Assembly: GCA_025360085.1 (NCBI GenBank)
Contig: JANYCW010000007.1
Location: 85,054-149,053, forward strand
Length of the DNA: 64,000 bases
DNA from: Actinomycetes bacterium
Lineage (GTDB): Bacteria; Actinomycetota; Actinomycetes; Nanopelagicales; Nanopelagicaceae
Direction: 5' to 3'
Below the pieces are notes generated by a model. That model ran no database searches. It saw only the letters and a program-made list of their open reading frames with translations, and was not told where the DNA came from. Shown here piece after piece: positions 22,214-32,916 of the stretch. Every line of letters begins with the position of its first letter. Position 1 is the stretch's first letter. Position numbers and translations under genes: made by a program.

Positions 22214-23764
22214 ATGAACGGTCTTTTTTCGCGATTTCGTAATTCACTTGCCTTAAAAGTAATAGTTTCAACGGTAGTCCTTTCGTTAGGCGTCATTTAC
22301 GTTGCAGGTTCTGCCTTAAATTCGCAGTTATCTGCAGGTATTAAGAAGGTAAATCTAGAATCCTCATTAACGGAAGCCCGTTCTACGATTTTCAGCGCGA
22401 AATATCGTTTAGTTTTAGCGCAAGGGGAAAAAGAAGAGGCCGTGAGGAAAGTCATTGACGACGTAATCAGCGCAGCGACGTCACTGACTACGAGTGAAAA
22501 TGCACGTGAAGTTATATTTATTAAAAGTGAAGGAAATACTAAAAATATAAATTATGCGATTACCTCAAACTTTGTGGACCCAAATTCAATTCCGAAGTAC
22601 TTGAGTATGAGTGTTAGAAAAAGCAATGAGAATGTCTGGAGCTACATCACAATTAGGTACGTAGACGGTCGCAAGGTTCCAGGATTAGCAATCGGAGAAA
22701 AAGTACAAATCCCTAATGCCGGCCGATATGAGATGTATTTGGTCTTCTCACTGTCAAATCAAAATGCAACGCTTGCATTGATTACACGGTACTTGCTGCT
22801 TACGGGATTTTTCCTAATTTTTCTTATTGGATTAATTACATGGATGGTGTTGCGTCAAGTTGTGAAACCAGTACGAGAGGCAGCTCAGATCGCAAGTAAG
22901 TTTACTTCTGGAGATTTTTCGGAGCGAATGCATGTTCGTTCTCAAGATGAAATGGCCATCCTGGCAATGGCGTTTAATGATATGGCCGAGTCTCTGGCAG
23001 AGCAGTTTGCACGGCTAGAAAACCTATCTCGAGTTCAGCAACGTTTTGTCTCTGATGTTTCGCATGAACTCAGAACGCCTCTCACGACGCTTCGAATGGC
23101 ATCTGAAGTCATTTACTCAGCAAATGAGGATTTTGATCCAGTTCTGACCCGAAGTAGTGAATTAATGGTTGCCCAACTTGACCGATTCGAAAGATTGCTT
23201 GAAGATCTTCTGGAGATAAGCCGCTTTGATGCTGAAGCTGCAGAATTGGAAGCCGTTGATTTTGATTTGATTAGTCTGGTTCGGCGGTGTGCAGATGATT
23301 TAGCATTAGTTGCCCATCAGAACTCAACAGAGTTACGCATTTATACAATCGCATCTGAGGTAAGCATTAGTGCTGATATCCGTCGAGTTGAACGAATTTT
23401 GCGAAATCTGCTCACGAATGCCATCGATTTTGCCGATGAAAAGCCAATCACAATCACTATCGTTGCAAGTGATGAGGATGTTGCTGTAGGGGTGCGTGAT
23501 TCTGGTATCGGCCTTGACGAATCTTCACTTAATCGAGTTTTTGATCGATTCTGGCGTGCTGATTTGTCGCGCGCTCGTACGCGAGGCGGTACCGGGCTCG
23601 GCTTATCCATTGCCTTAGAGGATGCTCGATTACACAATGGTGAACTCGAAGTTTGGGGGAGACCTGATAAAGGGGCGCACTTCGTTTTGACACTTCCCCG
23701 TAAGGAGTCTACGAGCATAAATAGCAGGTTAATAAAACTGCAACCTGATGATTTCCACGAATAG
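22214..23764 (+). CDS. mtrB: Sensor histidine kinase (MtrB-like)
   Basis: HAMP; FVSDVSHELRTPLTTLRMASEVI; GGTGLGLSIALEDA. Confidence 0.92.
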   Translation: MNGLFSRFRNSLALKVIVSTVVLSLGVIYVAGSALNSQLSAGIKKVNLESSLTEARSTIFSAKYRLVLAQGEKEEAVRKVIDDVISAATSLTTSENAREVIFIKSEGNTKNINYAITSNFVDPNSIPKYLSMSVRKSNENVWSYITIRYVDGRKVPGLAIGEKVQIPNAGRYEMYLVFSLSNQNATLALITRYLLLTGFFLIFLIGLITWMVLRQVVKPVREAAQIASKFTSGDFSERMHVRSQDEMAILAMAFNDMAESLAEQFARLENLSRVQQRFVSDVSHELRTPLTTLRMASEVIYSANEDFDPVLTRSSELMVAQLDRFERLLEDLLEISRFDAEAAELEAVDFDLISLVRRCADDLALVAHQNSTELRIYTIASEVSISADIRRVERILRNLLTNAIDFADEKPITITIVASDEDVAVGVRDSGIGLDESSLNRVFDRFWRADLSRARTRGGTGLGLSIALEDARLHNGELEVWGRPDKGAHFVLTLPRKESTSINSRLIKLQPDDFHE

Positions 23765-23812
23765 TTTCCACAGCTAAAAAACTATTTACATAATTTAATT
23801 TAGCATTAAACG

Positions 23813-24469
23813 GTGCAAATCGTTGAGGGCTTTGGACAACTTCTTTTTCCAAGTCGGTGTTATGGTTGCGGAGTAATTGGAATTTCGATTTGTTCCCTCT
23901 GTCGGATCGAGTGGAGTCCACACCTTTACTCCTTAAGCATTGGCAGAATGCCTGTCCACTCATCAATCCTTTATTCTTCGATAGCCAGCAAGATTGTTTT
24001 GGCCGCAAAAGAAAATGGCTTAAGAGGTGCTGATACTTTGATTGTTGATTCAATAACGAACGTGTTAATAAGAACGCAATTAGATATGGCCCACGTGTGT
24101 TTGGTCCCAATTCCATCTTCTGCACTAGCGCGCCGCCGCCGAGGACGTAGTTTCATTGTAGATATCGTAAACCGAGTGAGCTTAGAACTTTCAGTGCCGA
24201 TGGCAAACTCACTCGAACTCACTCGAAAAGTTCGCGATCAAAGCGGTTTGCATGCAAAGGCACGTGCAGTCAACTTGGAGGGTGCTTTCGCTCTTAAAGT
24301 AGGCGCATATCCGCGAGGAAATCTCATACTCATTGATGATGTAGTGACAACTGGTGCAACCTTACGAGAGGCCGCTAGAGCCCTGTCCAGCCAAGGATTA
24401 CACGTTCTTGCCTCAGTTACCGCTTGTGTGGCCCAACCTCTAAGATATGAGAGTTCAAACAAGCGATAA
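23813..24469 (+). CDS. ComF-family phosphoribosyltransferase
   Basis: CysX2Cys zinc motif (CYGCGVIGISICSLC) and PRPP motif ILIDDVVTTGATL; GTG start. Confidence 0.9.
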   Translation: MQIVEGFGQLLFPSRCYGCGVIGISICSLCRIEWSPHLYSLSIGRMPVHSSILYSSIASKIVLAAKENGLRGADTLIVDSITNVLIRTQLDMAHVCLVPIPSSALARRRRGRSFIVDIVNRVSLELSVPMANSLELTRKVRDQSGLHAKARAVNLEGAFALKVGAYPRGNLILIDDVVTTGATLREAARALSSQGLHVLASVTACVAQPLRYESSNKR

Positions 24470-24491
24470 AAAAGACTGAAAGGCTCGATTA

Positions 24492-27164
24492 ATGCCAGCA
24501 TTTTTTGACCGAATTTTACGTGCAGGTGAAGGACGCCTTCTTCGTGAACTTGGCAAAGTCGTAGCCGTAGTCAACGAACATGAACCACGAATAAGTGCGC
24601 TCTCCGATGCTGATTTGCGCGCGCAGACTACGTTATTTCAAGATCGCTTCGCAAAAGGTGAAACCCTGGATGATTTACTGCCGGAGGCCTTTGCTGTGGT
24701 TCGTGAAGCCGCAAAGCGAACATTAGGCCAACGTCACTACGATGTTCAGCTCATGGGTGGAGCCGCCCTTCACAGAGGTAATATCGCGGAGATGCGCACG
24801 GGTGAAGGAAAAACTTTAGTTGCAACGCTTCCATCATATTTAAACGCTTTGGCTGGACGCGGTGTTCACGTAGTAACAACTAATGATTATTTAGCAGAGC
24901 GCGACAGCGAATGGATGGGGCGTGTCCATCGATTCTTAGGTTTAAGAGTTGGCGTAATTCTGGCCAATATGACGCCAAACGAACGTCGTGAGGCATACTT
25001 AAACGATATTACTTACGGCACAAATAATGAGTTCGGCTTTGATTATCTTCGTGACAACATGGCTTGGTCTCTTGAAGAGTGCGTTCAGCGCGAACATTTC
25101 TTTGCAGTCGTCGATGAAGTCGACTCAATCTTAATTGACGAAGCGCGGACTCCTTTAATTATCAGCGGTCCTGCCGATAAAGCAACGAAATGGTATGTGG
25201 AATTTGCTAATCATGTTGGAAAATTGCAACGCGATGTTCATTATGAAGTCGATGAAAAGAAGAAGACAGTAGGAATTTTAGAAGAAGGCGTCACGAAAGT
25301 TGAAGAATTATTGAAAATTGGCAACCTTTATGAGGCGGCAAATACGCCGATGATTGGCTACCTCAATAATGCCGTACGAGCCAAGGAGTTATTTAAACGC
25401 GATAAAGATTATGTGGTCATGAATGGTGAACTTCTAATTGTCGATGAGCACACCGGCCGCATGCTAGCTGGCCGTCGATATAGCGAAGGGTTACATCAAG
25501 CTCTGGAAGCAAAAGAGCGTATCGAGATCAAAGATGAAAACCAGACATTAGCGACAATTACTTTGCAAAACTATTTCCGCCTTTACAGCAAGTTGTCAGG
25601 TATGACAGGAACGGCAATGACGGAAGCCTCAGAGTTTTATCAGATATATAAACTTGGTGTGGTTCCAATTCCTACTAATCGCGACATGATTCGCATCGAC
25701 CAATCCGATTTGGTTTATAAATCCGAAGCGGGAAAATTCAAGGCGGTAACCGCGGACATCGCAGATAAACATCGGAAAGGTCAGCCAGTCTTGGTTGGAA
25801 CAGTAAGTGTTGAAAAATCTGAGGAGCTTTCGGCATTCTTGCGCAAATCGGGCGTTCCCCACGAAGTTCTTAATGCTAAGCATCACCAAAGGGAAGCCTC
25901 AATCATCGCCCGTGCTGGAGTTGCTGGGGCAGTAACGGTTGCAACAAATATGGCAGGTCGAGGTACTGACATTATGCTGGGTGGAAACCCTGAGTTCATG
26001 GCTGACTTCGAACTTCAACGCCGCGGAATTTCACCGGTGGATAATGCCCAAGATTACGAAGCGGCCTGGCCCGCTGAGATTGCGCGCCAAAAAGCCGCAG
26101 TGGAAAAAGGTCATGAGGAAGTCGTCGCCCTTGGTGGTCTTTATGTTCTTGGCACTGAACGCCATGAATCTCGTCGGATCGATAATCAGCTCCGAGGTCG
26201 CTCTGGTCGCCAGGGGGATCCTGGTGAATCACGCTTCTATCTTTCACTTGAAGATGAACTCATGCGCCGATTTAACTCAGGAATGGTTGAACGTTTCTTA
26301 ACTGCTGCCGGCATTCCAGAAGATGCTCCCATTGAATCCAAGATGGTCAGTAATGCCATTCGATCTGCTCAAACGCAAGTTGAGGCGCAAAACTTCGAAA
26401 TGCGTAAAAATGTTTTGAAGTATGACGATGTTATGAATCGCCAACGCCAGGTCGTTTACGGTGAGCGTCGGATTGTTCTTGAAGGTGAAGATATAAAAGA
26501 TCAAGTTGCCGATTTCGTTAGTGAGACTCTCACTGCATACGTGAGTATTGCTACTTCTGCTGGGTATTCTGAAGACTGGGATTTGGACACTCTCTGGAAT
26601 GCATTGAAAACAATTTATCCGATCTCTTTTTCAGTTGAAGAGTTAATCAAAGAAGTAGGTTCTCGGAGCGCAATCGATGTTGAGTATCTAAAGGCCCGCA
26701 TTATTGAGGACTGTAAACAAGCATATTTAAGGCGTGAAGAGAGTTTAGGTCGCGAAGTTATGCGCGAACTTGAACGAAAAGTTCTTCTGTCAGTTCTTGA
26801 TCGAAGGTGGCGCGAACATCTCTATGAGATGGATTATCTTCAAGAGGGAATTGGTTTGCGAGCCATGGCACAGAGAGATCCCTTAATTGAGTATCAACGC
26901 GAAGGCTATGACCTTTTCTCTGCCATGATGGAGGCAATCAAAGAAGAGATTGCGGGCTTTCTTTTCAATATTGAGGTCACCATTGAATCATCAAGCAACG
27001 AGATAACGGGTGCAGGTTTAGAAGCAAAACCGCGTCCAACATCTGGATTGCAGTACACGGCCGCGGATGAGTCAGGCGTTAAAACAACGAATGAAGTTTC
27101 TCGGAATGCACCATGCCCATGTGGCTCAGGTAAAAAATTTAAGCGCTGTCACGGCGCGAGTTAA
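24492..27164 (+). CDS. secA: Preprotein translocase ATPase SecA
   Basis: [41 protein letters not shown]-terminal [17 protein letters not shown] zinc motif. Confidence 0.99.
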   Translation: MPAFFDRILRAGEGRLLRELGKVVAVVNEHEPRISALSDADLRAQTTLFQDRFAKGETLDDLLPEAFAVVREAAKRTLGQRHYDVQLMGGAALHRGNIAEMRTGEGKTLVATLPSYLNALAGRGVHVVTTNDYLAERDSEWMGRVHRFLGLRVGVILANMTPNERREAYLNDITYGTNNEFGFDYLRDNMAWSLEECVQREHFFAVVDEVDSILIDEARTPLIISGPADKATKWYVEFANHVGKLQRDVHYEVDEKKKTVGILEEGVTKVEELLKIGNLYEAANTPMIGYLNNAVRAKELFKRDKDYVVMNGELLIVDEHTGRMLAGRRYSEGLHQALEAKERIEIKDENQTLATITLQNYFRLYSKLSGMTGTAMTEASEFYQIYKLGVVPIPTNRDMIRIDQSDLVYKSEAGKFKAVTADIADKHRKGQPVLVGTVSVEKSEELSAFLRKSGVPHEVLNAKHHQREASIIARAGVAGAVTVATNMAGRGTDIMLGGNPEFMADFELQRRGISPVDNAQDYEAAWPAEIARQKAAVEKGHEEVVALGGLYVLGTERHESRRIDNQLRGRSGRQGDPGESRFYLSLEDELMRRFNSGMVERFLTAAGIPEDAPIESKMVSNAIRSAQTQVEAQNFEMRKNVLKYDDVMNRQRQVVYGERRIVLEGEDIKDQVADFVSETLTAYVSIATSAGYSEDWDLDTLWNALKTIYPISFSVEELIKEVGSRSAIDVEYLKARIIEDCKQAYLRREESLGREVMRELERKVLLSVLDRRWREHLYEMDYLQEGIGLRAMAQRDPLIEYQREGYDLFSAMMEAIKEEIAGFLFNIEVTIESSSNEITGAGLEAKPRPTSGLQYTAADESGVKTTNEVSRNAPCPCGSGKKFKRCHGAS

Positions 27165-27727
27165 AGCAAAGTAAGGGCAGTACAGAGCCAGCGGTTATCA
27201 ATGCCTTCGAATCTAAAGACCAAGGCGCGTAATCGATCTGCGAATCTGACTGTGACGGTAGCTTCGCAGATTCCGTCGAGAGGTTGACTTATGTGGAGTC
27301 TCCTAATCCTGCCTAGATCCTTTTGACTACCTGATTTTTTCATTAACTCACAGTAAATACGGTGATGAAAAATTTTTGTTAATTGAGTTGGAGAGCGTCG
27401 TCCTGCAAATACCTCCAGAACATTGAGTGTAAAATTCATGCACCAAACATTTAGTTCTGGAAGATCTTCAGAAGATGTCGCAACTGGCGCAAAGTCTGGA
27501 TCAAATTCATCATCAAAGACACTTGGGACAAGGTAGCGCCTGCTTTTTTTAGGAAGTACTGACATTGGCCGAGGTCGAAAGATTTCAAGAACTGGGTGAA
27601 GCCAATCTTCATTTTCATCGCTTGATATTGAGCTGAGTATGGTTTTGCGAAACGTGGGAACATCTTCATATACATAATTAGTAGTCATAGAGTTCAGATT
27701 TGTCACTTTGATAGAGGAATTCATCAA
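27161..27727 (-). CDS. Rv3235-like family protein
   Basis: C-terminal half ([37 protein letters not shown]...[31 protein letters not shown]) and position next to secA. Confidence 0.75.
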   Translation of the reverse strand: MMNSSIKVTNLNSMTTNYVYEDVPTFRKTILSSISSDENEDWLHPVLEIFRPRPMSVLPKKSRRYLVPSVFDDEFDPDFAPVATSSEDLPELNVWCMNFTLNVLEVFAGRRSPTQLTKIFHHRIYCELMKKSGSQKDLGRIRRLHISQPLDGICEATVTVRFADRLRALVFRFEGIDNRWLCTALTLL

Positions 27728-27812
27728 CTCAAAGGCGGAACCTGAGTCATCCGGATTGATGACTGTGTATAGCCAATCTCAAGAAATGGCACGATGGCCT
27801 TGGGTTTGACTT

Positions 27813-28412
27813 ATGGTTAATAAAAAAGACAGATCTCAATCGCGAACAGCAGTGGCAATCACTCTCATCGTAGCTTCTTTCGTTTCGGCGGTCCTGCTGG
27901 CCACATTTTCAATGCGAGGTGGCGAGTATTGGGTTGCGATTTCAGATACGAGCCCCGGTCACCAACTCATTGCCAGCGACATCGAACTTCGACACTTCGA
28001 TTTAGATGCAAGTTCTTCACTCTATTTAGCCAAAGCCGACGTTGCAGTAGGAATGATTGCAACTAGCAAACTCGTTCCCGGCCAAATATTGAGTTGGCAA
28101 AACATTAACTCTACTAGCAGCATATTGGCTTCAAGCGCCGTACCAATTAGTATTCGCGCCTCAGATGTTGCCGCAGGTATCCAAATAGGTGAAGGTATTG
28201 ATATCTACTGGGTCATAGATAACCAAAATGGCGAACTACCTGTTGAGCCACTTATGATTTTAGGTGGGGTTGTGCTCTTGAGTTATGACCAAAAAAGTAA
28301 AAACTTTGGATCTGATGCAGCCCTTACAGTAGCTGTTGAAGAGACTCAGGTTCTCAGGCTCCTTAAGGCCACCACACACGGGCGGCTAGTTGTAGTTCGG
28401 TCTCATGTCTGA
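27813..28412 (+). CDS. SAF-domain protein with N-terminal TM
   Basis: Single TM then SAF-like (SDTSPGHQLIASDIELRHFDLDASSSLYLAKADVAVGMIATSKLVPGQILSWQNI). Confidence 0.75.
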   Translation: MVNKKDRSQSRTAVAITLIVASFVSAVLLATFSMRGGEYWVAISDTSPGHQLIASDIELRHFDLDASSSLYLAKADVAVGMIATSKLVPGQILSWQNINSTSSILASSAVPISIRASDVAAGIQIGEGIDIYWVIDNQNGELPVEPLMILGGVVLLSYDQKSKNFGSDAALTVAVEETQVLRLLKATTHGRLVVVRSHV

Positions 28413-29505
28413 CTTAGAACTCCCAACGGTTATTACCGCAATTTCTGATGCGCAAACTGAGAGTTTCATCGCCGGGACTTTATTTGCTCAAGGATGGAGC
28501 GTCATTTTTCGAGCGATAGATATTGAATCTTTAGAAAGCTACGTATTTTCAAACTCACAGAAGGCTCAAGGAGCGCTTCTAATTTTCGCACCTGACCTTC
28601 CAGGAATAACACGTGGGAAACTGGATGTTCTCGCCACTTTGGTCAAGCAGATTGTTGGCTTTTCAAATGGGTCTGATAGAGATTGGAATTTAGGAGAGTT
28701 ACATGGCCTACCAACGAGCGCCACTGACTTAGTGAGTTTAGTACGAGGATATGTGCGCGCTCCCATGCTGCGACAGAGCACACAAAGTCAGCGACAAGCT
28801 CGAAGAGCGCATGTGCTTGCGATTGGATCGGCAGGCAGCAACACAGGCTGTACGACTCTGGCGATAAATATCGCCATGGAGATGAGCATCTTAGAGAAGC
28901 AAACCCTTCTCATCGATGCAAATTTTCGTGCTCCATCGATTGCGGCTTTACTTTCCATCAGAAATGTAAGCAGTGATTCAATGTGGCGAGTAATTGCGCC
29001 ATCACTTTCTATGACCGAGATTTCTCAGGAGCAAGCCTCAGAAGTCGATGAGTTTATGGGGCAAGCGACACACTCATTTGATCGAATTGTCATTGACTTA
29101 GGATCCATTTCTGGCCTATCCAACCGCCTCACGGATCGCCGCTGGACATCCACTCTGACGACTTGGAGCTGTGATCAAGCCGATGAACTCATGATTGTCT
29201 CAAGACCGGATCTTTTAGGGCTACATCGTTTGGAACAAGTGAGCGCCCTTATCGAAAAGACCGCAATTCGTAGTGCTGTGAGTTTTACCCTCAACATGCG
29301 CAATCAGGGTCGAAAAGGCGCCGAAGAAGAAGCAAAGTTTCTTGCCTCAACCTCTGGACTCAAACCCTTGTGTGTTCGAGTCATTCCGCGAGATAGCCGA
29401 GTCGTTAATTGTGCCGAACAACAAAAATCTACACTTGTTGAAGTCAACGAGCGCTCTGCATTGCGCAAATCAATAGCAAAAATAGCTAACGAATTAGAGC
29501 GCTAA
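28405..29505 (+). CDS. CpaE/MinD-like ATPase with non-canonical P-loop
   Basis: IGSAGSNTGCTTLAINIAMEMSILEKQTLLIDANFRAPSIAALL; RIVIDLGSISGL. Confidence 0.75.
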   Translation: MSDLELPTVITAISDAQTESFIAGTLFAQGWSVIFRAIDIESLESYVFSNSQKAQGALLIFAPDLPGITRGKLDVLATLVKQIVGFSNGSDRDWNLGELHGLPTSATDLVSLVRGYVRAPMLRQSTQSQRQARRAHVLAIGSAGSNTGCTTLAINIAMEMSILEKQTLLIDANFRAPSIAALLSIRNVSSDSMWRVIAPSLSMTEISQEQASEVDEFMGQATHSFDRIVIDLGSISGLSNRLTDRRWTSTLTTWSCDQADELMIVSRPDLLGLHRLEQVSALIEKTAIRSAVSFTLNMRNQGRKGAEEEAKFLASTSGLKPLCVRVIPRDSRVVNCAEQQKSTLVEVNERSALRKSIAKIANELER

Positions 29506-29524
29506 CTTCCAATACCATTGGAGT

Positions 29525-29911
29525 ATGCGCGCATATCTACCGATAGCTCATAGCGACTTATTGGCTTTCCTATTCACCGAAAGTTTCAAAGCAGATGTTG
29601 TATTTGCGCCTACTCAAAGTTTCATTGACGCTAATTCAGATTGCGATGAGGAAGAAATCGAATACCTCCTCTCAATACTCGCCGGTCAAGCAGCACTTGA
29701 ACTTCGGTCTTCACAATCTTCTCCGGGCTTAGTTGTGGCCGTTGAACTCAACGATGAACAATGCGGGCAGGGCGGCAAAAATTCAATTGCACTAAATCTG
29801 GCGATCACATGGGACCAAGTACAATGTGCTCTCTTGTCACACGATGGCGATGATGAATTAGTTTGGTTTGCAACTCAAGAGATTTCAGTTGAGATTGATA
29901 AGTGGAAATAG
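29525..29911 (+). CDS. Hypothetical acidic protein
   Basis: 128-aa ORF embedded in a same-strand gene string. Confidence 0.6.
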   Translation: MRAYLPIAHSDLLAFLFTESFKADVVFAPTQSFIDANSDCDEEEIEYLLSILAGQAALELRSSQSSPGLVVAVELNDEQCGQGGKNSIALNLAITWDQVQCALLSHDGDDELVWFATQEISVEIDKWK

Positions 29912-29913
29912 CA

Positions 29914-31383
29914 ATGCCCGAATTCGAAACGCTCATTCATGGTCGTAGTTCCATCACTATCGATCAAGCGCATCGCCTACGAGAACTAGTTGCAGATTGG
30001 CAGTTGCTCTCGGATTTATCTTTCGCAGATCTCATTCTCTGGGTACCTATTAGAAAGGATGTGAAACTGTGGCCAACAGGTCATGTCGCAGTTGCGCATA
30101 TTCGTCCAACCACTGCAGCAACAGTTTTTGCGGGTGATGTCATTGGCGACGAAGTTATGTGGGGAAGCAGGAATCGAATTGATGAGGCGCTTTCAAGTGG
30201 AGAGATCATAAGAAACTCAGAGCCTGAAAAGTTTGGCGAGTTAATGATCAAAGAAGAGGTTATTCCAGTTTTATTTGATAACCAAGTAATCGCGGTTATT
30301 TCACGCCACCGAAACTCGGATTTAATGAGATCACCGGGTTCACTTGAACTTAACTACCGAGAGATAGCGAACTGTATGTGTCGGATGGTGTCAGAAGGTA
30401 CGTTTCCTTACAAGAATACAGGCTCACTTTTTGAGCCAGTTCCGCGCGTTGGAGATGGTTTAATTCGCCTCGATGTCAATGGCGTAATCTCCTTTGCTAG
30501 CCCTAATGCGCGCTCAGCTTTTAGTCGTATGGGATGGAAAAGTGAGATTGAGAATCACACATTAGGGGATATCGCCGAAGCTGTAGTTAAAAACTCACCA
30601 GACGCACATGAGGAAGCGATTGGTACGCGCTTAAATGGCAAAGTTTTACGTCATGTTGAGATTGATAATCAAGGTGCAACCATTGATCTGTTGGTACTTC
30701 CAATGCTTCAAGGTAACAATCGAATTGGTGCAATAGTCTTGCTTCAAAATGTTACCGAACTCCGCCGTCGTGACCGCGAGCTGGTTAATAAAGACACCAC
30801 AATTCGTGAGATTCATCATCGAGTAAAGAATAATCTGCAAACGGTTTCTGCGCTTTTGCGTTTGCAAGCCAGACGCATTGAAGATCCTGGTGCCGCCACC
30901 GCGCTCAATGATGCAGTTCGAAGAATCGCATCGATTGCTTTAGTTCATGAAACTCTTTCCAGCAGCAGTGACAATGCTGTTGCCTTTGACGAAGTTTTAA
31001 CGAGCCTTATTTCCCATGCTTTGGAGCTGAGTCCCCGAATGGGAGAGTTGACCATCGAACGAAAAGGAGAACTTGGCTCGCTAGAATCTCGACTTGCGAC
31101 ACCATTATCCTTGGTAGTTACTGAATTAATGCACAATGCCCTTGAACATGGATTAGCAGAACTAGGATCAACATTAACAATTGGTCTTCAGAGATACAGT
31201 AATGAGTGTGTTGTGACTATTGTTGACGATGGAGTGGGCCTGCCTGATGGGTTTGACTTAGCAACTTCATCAAACTTGGGACTTCAAATTGTTCGAACGC
31301 TTACAGAAAATGAGCTGAATGGAACTTTGGCGTTAACTTCCACACAAACTGGAACAGTAGCCTCGTTGCGTTTTCCACTCTAA
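29914..31383 (+). CDS. Sensor histidine kinase, HisKA_2 type (PdtaS-like)
   Basis: REIHHRVKNNLQTVSALLRLQARRIEDPGAATALNDAVRRIASIALVHETLS; VTELMHNALEHG; adjacent to WhiB as in mycobacteria. Confidence 0.9.
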   Translation: MPEFETLIHGRSSITIDQAHRLRELVADWQLLSDLSFADLILWVPIRKDVKLWPTGHVAVAHIRPTTAATVFAGDVIGDEVMWGSRNRIDEALSSGEIIRNSEPEKFGELMIKEEVIPVLFDNQVIAVISRHRNSDLMRSPGSLELNYREIANCMCRMVSEGTFPYKNTGSLFEPVPRVGDGLIRLDVNGVISFASPNARSAFSRMGWKSEIENHTLGDIAEAVVKNSPDAHEEAIGTRLNGKVLRHVEIDNQGATIDLLVLPMLQGNNRIGAIVLLQNVTELRRRDRELVNKDTTIREIHHRVKNNLQTVSALLRLQARRIEDPGAATALNDAVRRIASIALVHETLSSSSDNAVAFDEVLTSLISHALELSPRMGELTIERKGELGSLESRLATPLSLVVTELMHNALEHGLAELGSTLTIGLQRYSNECVVTIVDDGVGLPDGFDLATSSNLGLQIVRTLTENELNGTLALTSTQTGTVASLRFPL

Positions 31384-31400
31384 AACTGGGTTCCTGAAAT

Positions 31401-31670
31401 TTAGAAGGAGTTTGATTGCTCTTGAATGCGTGCGCGGTTTCGAGCAGCGCGACGTTTTAGGGCGCGACGTTCATCCTCAGACAAGCCACCCCACACTCCG
31501 GCATCTTGGCCGCTTTCCAGTGCCCATGCCAGACATGGAGCTTTTACGATACATCGGGCGCAGACCTTTTTTGCTTCCTCAATTTGAGAGATTGCTGGTC
31601 CAGTATTTCCGACAGGGAAGAAGAGCTCTGGATCCTCGTCGCGGCAGGCCGAGCGATGTCGCCAATCCAT
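31401..31670 (-). CDS. WhiB-family transcriptional regulator (WhiB1-like)
   Basis: MDWRHRSACRDEDPELFFPVGNTGPAISQIEEAKKVCARCIVKAPCLAWALESGQDAGVWGGLSEDERRALKRR. Confidence 0.96.
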   Translation of the reverse strand: MDWRHRSACRDEDPELFFPVGNTGPAISQIEEAKKVCARCIVKAPCLAWALESGQDAGVWGGLSEDERRALKRRAARNRARIQEQSNSF

Positions 31671-31711
31671 GTGCGTGCCCCCTCTAAGAATTCATCCGTC
31701 TCCGTGGAGGC

Positions 31712-31730
31712 AGATTATTGTCAATAATCT
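31712..31730. promoter_or_regulatory. Inverted repeat AGATTATTG-T-CAATAATCT upstream of the whiB1-like gene
   Basis: Perfect 9-bp arms with 1-nt spacer, 42 bp before the start codon. Confidence 0.5.
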
Positions 31731-31841
31731 AGGTACTGCGCGTATATGCCTGCGCAAGAGGTTAATTCTCTCGCCTTCTTGCTCTATTAACAAGGTAATT
31801 ATGAAAAAAATTTCCTATATTTGAAGTGATATGTATCGCGC

Positions 31842-31911
31842 GCGCCCCGAGCAGGAATCAAACCTACTCCTGCGTAAAGCTGTGGCCTATCCTCCTGAGC
31901 CACGCGGGCGC
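31842..31911 (-). other. tRNA-like element / possible degenerate tRNA
   Basis: Minus strand GCGCCCGCGTGGCTCAGGAGGATAGGCCACAGCTTTACGCAGGAGTAGGTTTGATTCCTGCTCGGGGCGC: tRNA-like D-arm, GGTTTGATTCC T-arm and 6-bp acceptor pairing, but only 70 nt and no 5-bp anticodon stem found. Confidence 0.45.
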
Positions 31912-31978
31912 AGGAGGATGAATATAGAAAGGCCAACAGCGGATGCATATACGTGGCGAAACTGCAAAGATTGACTCT

Positions 31979-32506
31979 ATGAGTTCAATTGCCTATTTCG
32001 CAACTGGTTGTTTTTGGGGGGCCGAGCGTCGTTTTTGGCAGATGCAAGGTGTGATTCAAACGAGTGTTGGTTACATGGGTGGAACAAGGATTAATCCAAC
32101 CTATGAGCAAGTGTGTACCGGCGCTAGCGGGCATGCCGAAATGGTAGAAATCACTTTTGATGAAACTAAAGTTTCATATCAGCGCCTCCTTGAAGAGTTT
32201 TGGACGATGCATGATCCGACTTCACTAAACCGACAAGGTGGAGATATCGGTACACAGTATCGAAGTTCAATCTACACAACCACGTCAGAGCAATACGTTA
32301 CTGCAGTTGAATCGCGAAATATCTATCAAGGCGCACTAACTTCACAAGGTCTCGGTGAAATATCAACTGAGATAATTAGCGCAGGTGGCGTGAATTATTA
32401 TCTAGCCGAGGAGTATCACCAGAAATATTTAGCTAAGAATCCCAATGGATATGATTGTCATTCAAGCACTGGTGTGGCATATCCATTTGAGAAAGCAAAG
32501 GTATGA
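31979..32506 (+). CDS. msrA: Peptide-methionine (S)-S-oxide reductase MsrA
   Basis: FATGCFWGAERRFWQMQGVIQTSVGYMGG; likely start at 31979. Confidence 0.97.
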   Translation: MSSIAYFATGCFWGAERRFWQMQGVIQTSVGYMGGTRINPTYEQVCTGASGHAEMVEITFDETKVSYQRLLEEFWTMHDPTSLNRQGGDIGTQYRSSIYTTTSEQYVTAVESRNIYQGALTSQGLGEISTEIISAGGVNYYLAEEYHQKYLAKNPNGYDCHSSTGVAYPFEKAKV

Positions 32507-32916
32507 AAGAAAACAATTACCCAGTTAAGCTAGATGAAGTTGAACTAGCAGCCACATTAGATCCGCTCTCATACGATGTGTTGAGAAATGCCGCAACTGA
32601 AAGACCATTTACAGGTGAATACACTGATACCGACAAAGTTGGGGTCTATAAGTGTAAGGCGTGTAACGCAGTCCTCTTTAAAAGTCAGACGAAATTTCAC
32701 TCCGGCTGTGGTTGGCCATCTTTTTATGCACCCAGTTCCGACGATGCCGTTGAGTTAATTGAGGATCGATCACTATTTCCGCGTATTCGCACAGAAGTTC
32801 GGTGTGCCTCTTGTGGATCGCATCTAGGGCATATTTTTAAAGGCGAAGGGTATGACGTTCCGACTGATGAACGCTGGTGCATCAATTCAGTTTCATTAGT
32901 TCTCGAGGATAACTAA
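32503..32916 (+). CDS. msrB: Peptide-methionine (R)-S-oxide reductase MsrB
   Basis: YKCKACNAVLFKSQTKFHSGCGWPSF; EVRCASCGSHLGHIF; RWCINSVSL. Confidence 0.97.
   Translation: MKENNYPVKLDEVELAATLDPLSYDVLRNAATERPFTGEYTDTDKVGVYKCKACNAVLFKSQTKFHSGCGWPSFYAPSSDDAVELIEDRSLFPRIRTEVRCASCGSHLGHIFKGEGYDVPTDERWCINSVSLVLEDN

Noticed and set aside
31842-31911. Annotating this as an intact tRNA-Arg(ACG), since TTTACG occurs near the expected anticodon position
   Set aside because: No 5-bp anticodon stem could be drawn around it and the element is about six nucleotides short; kept only as a tRNA-like element.
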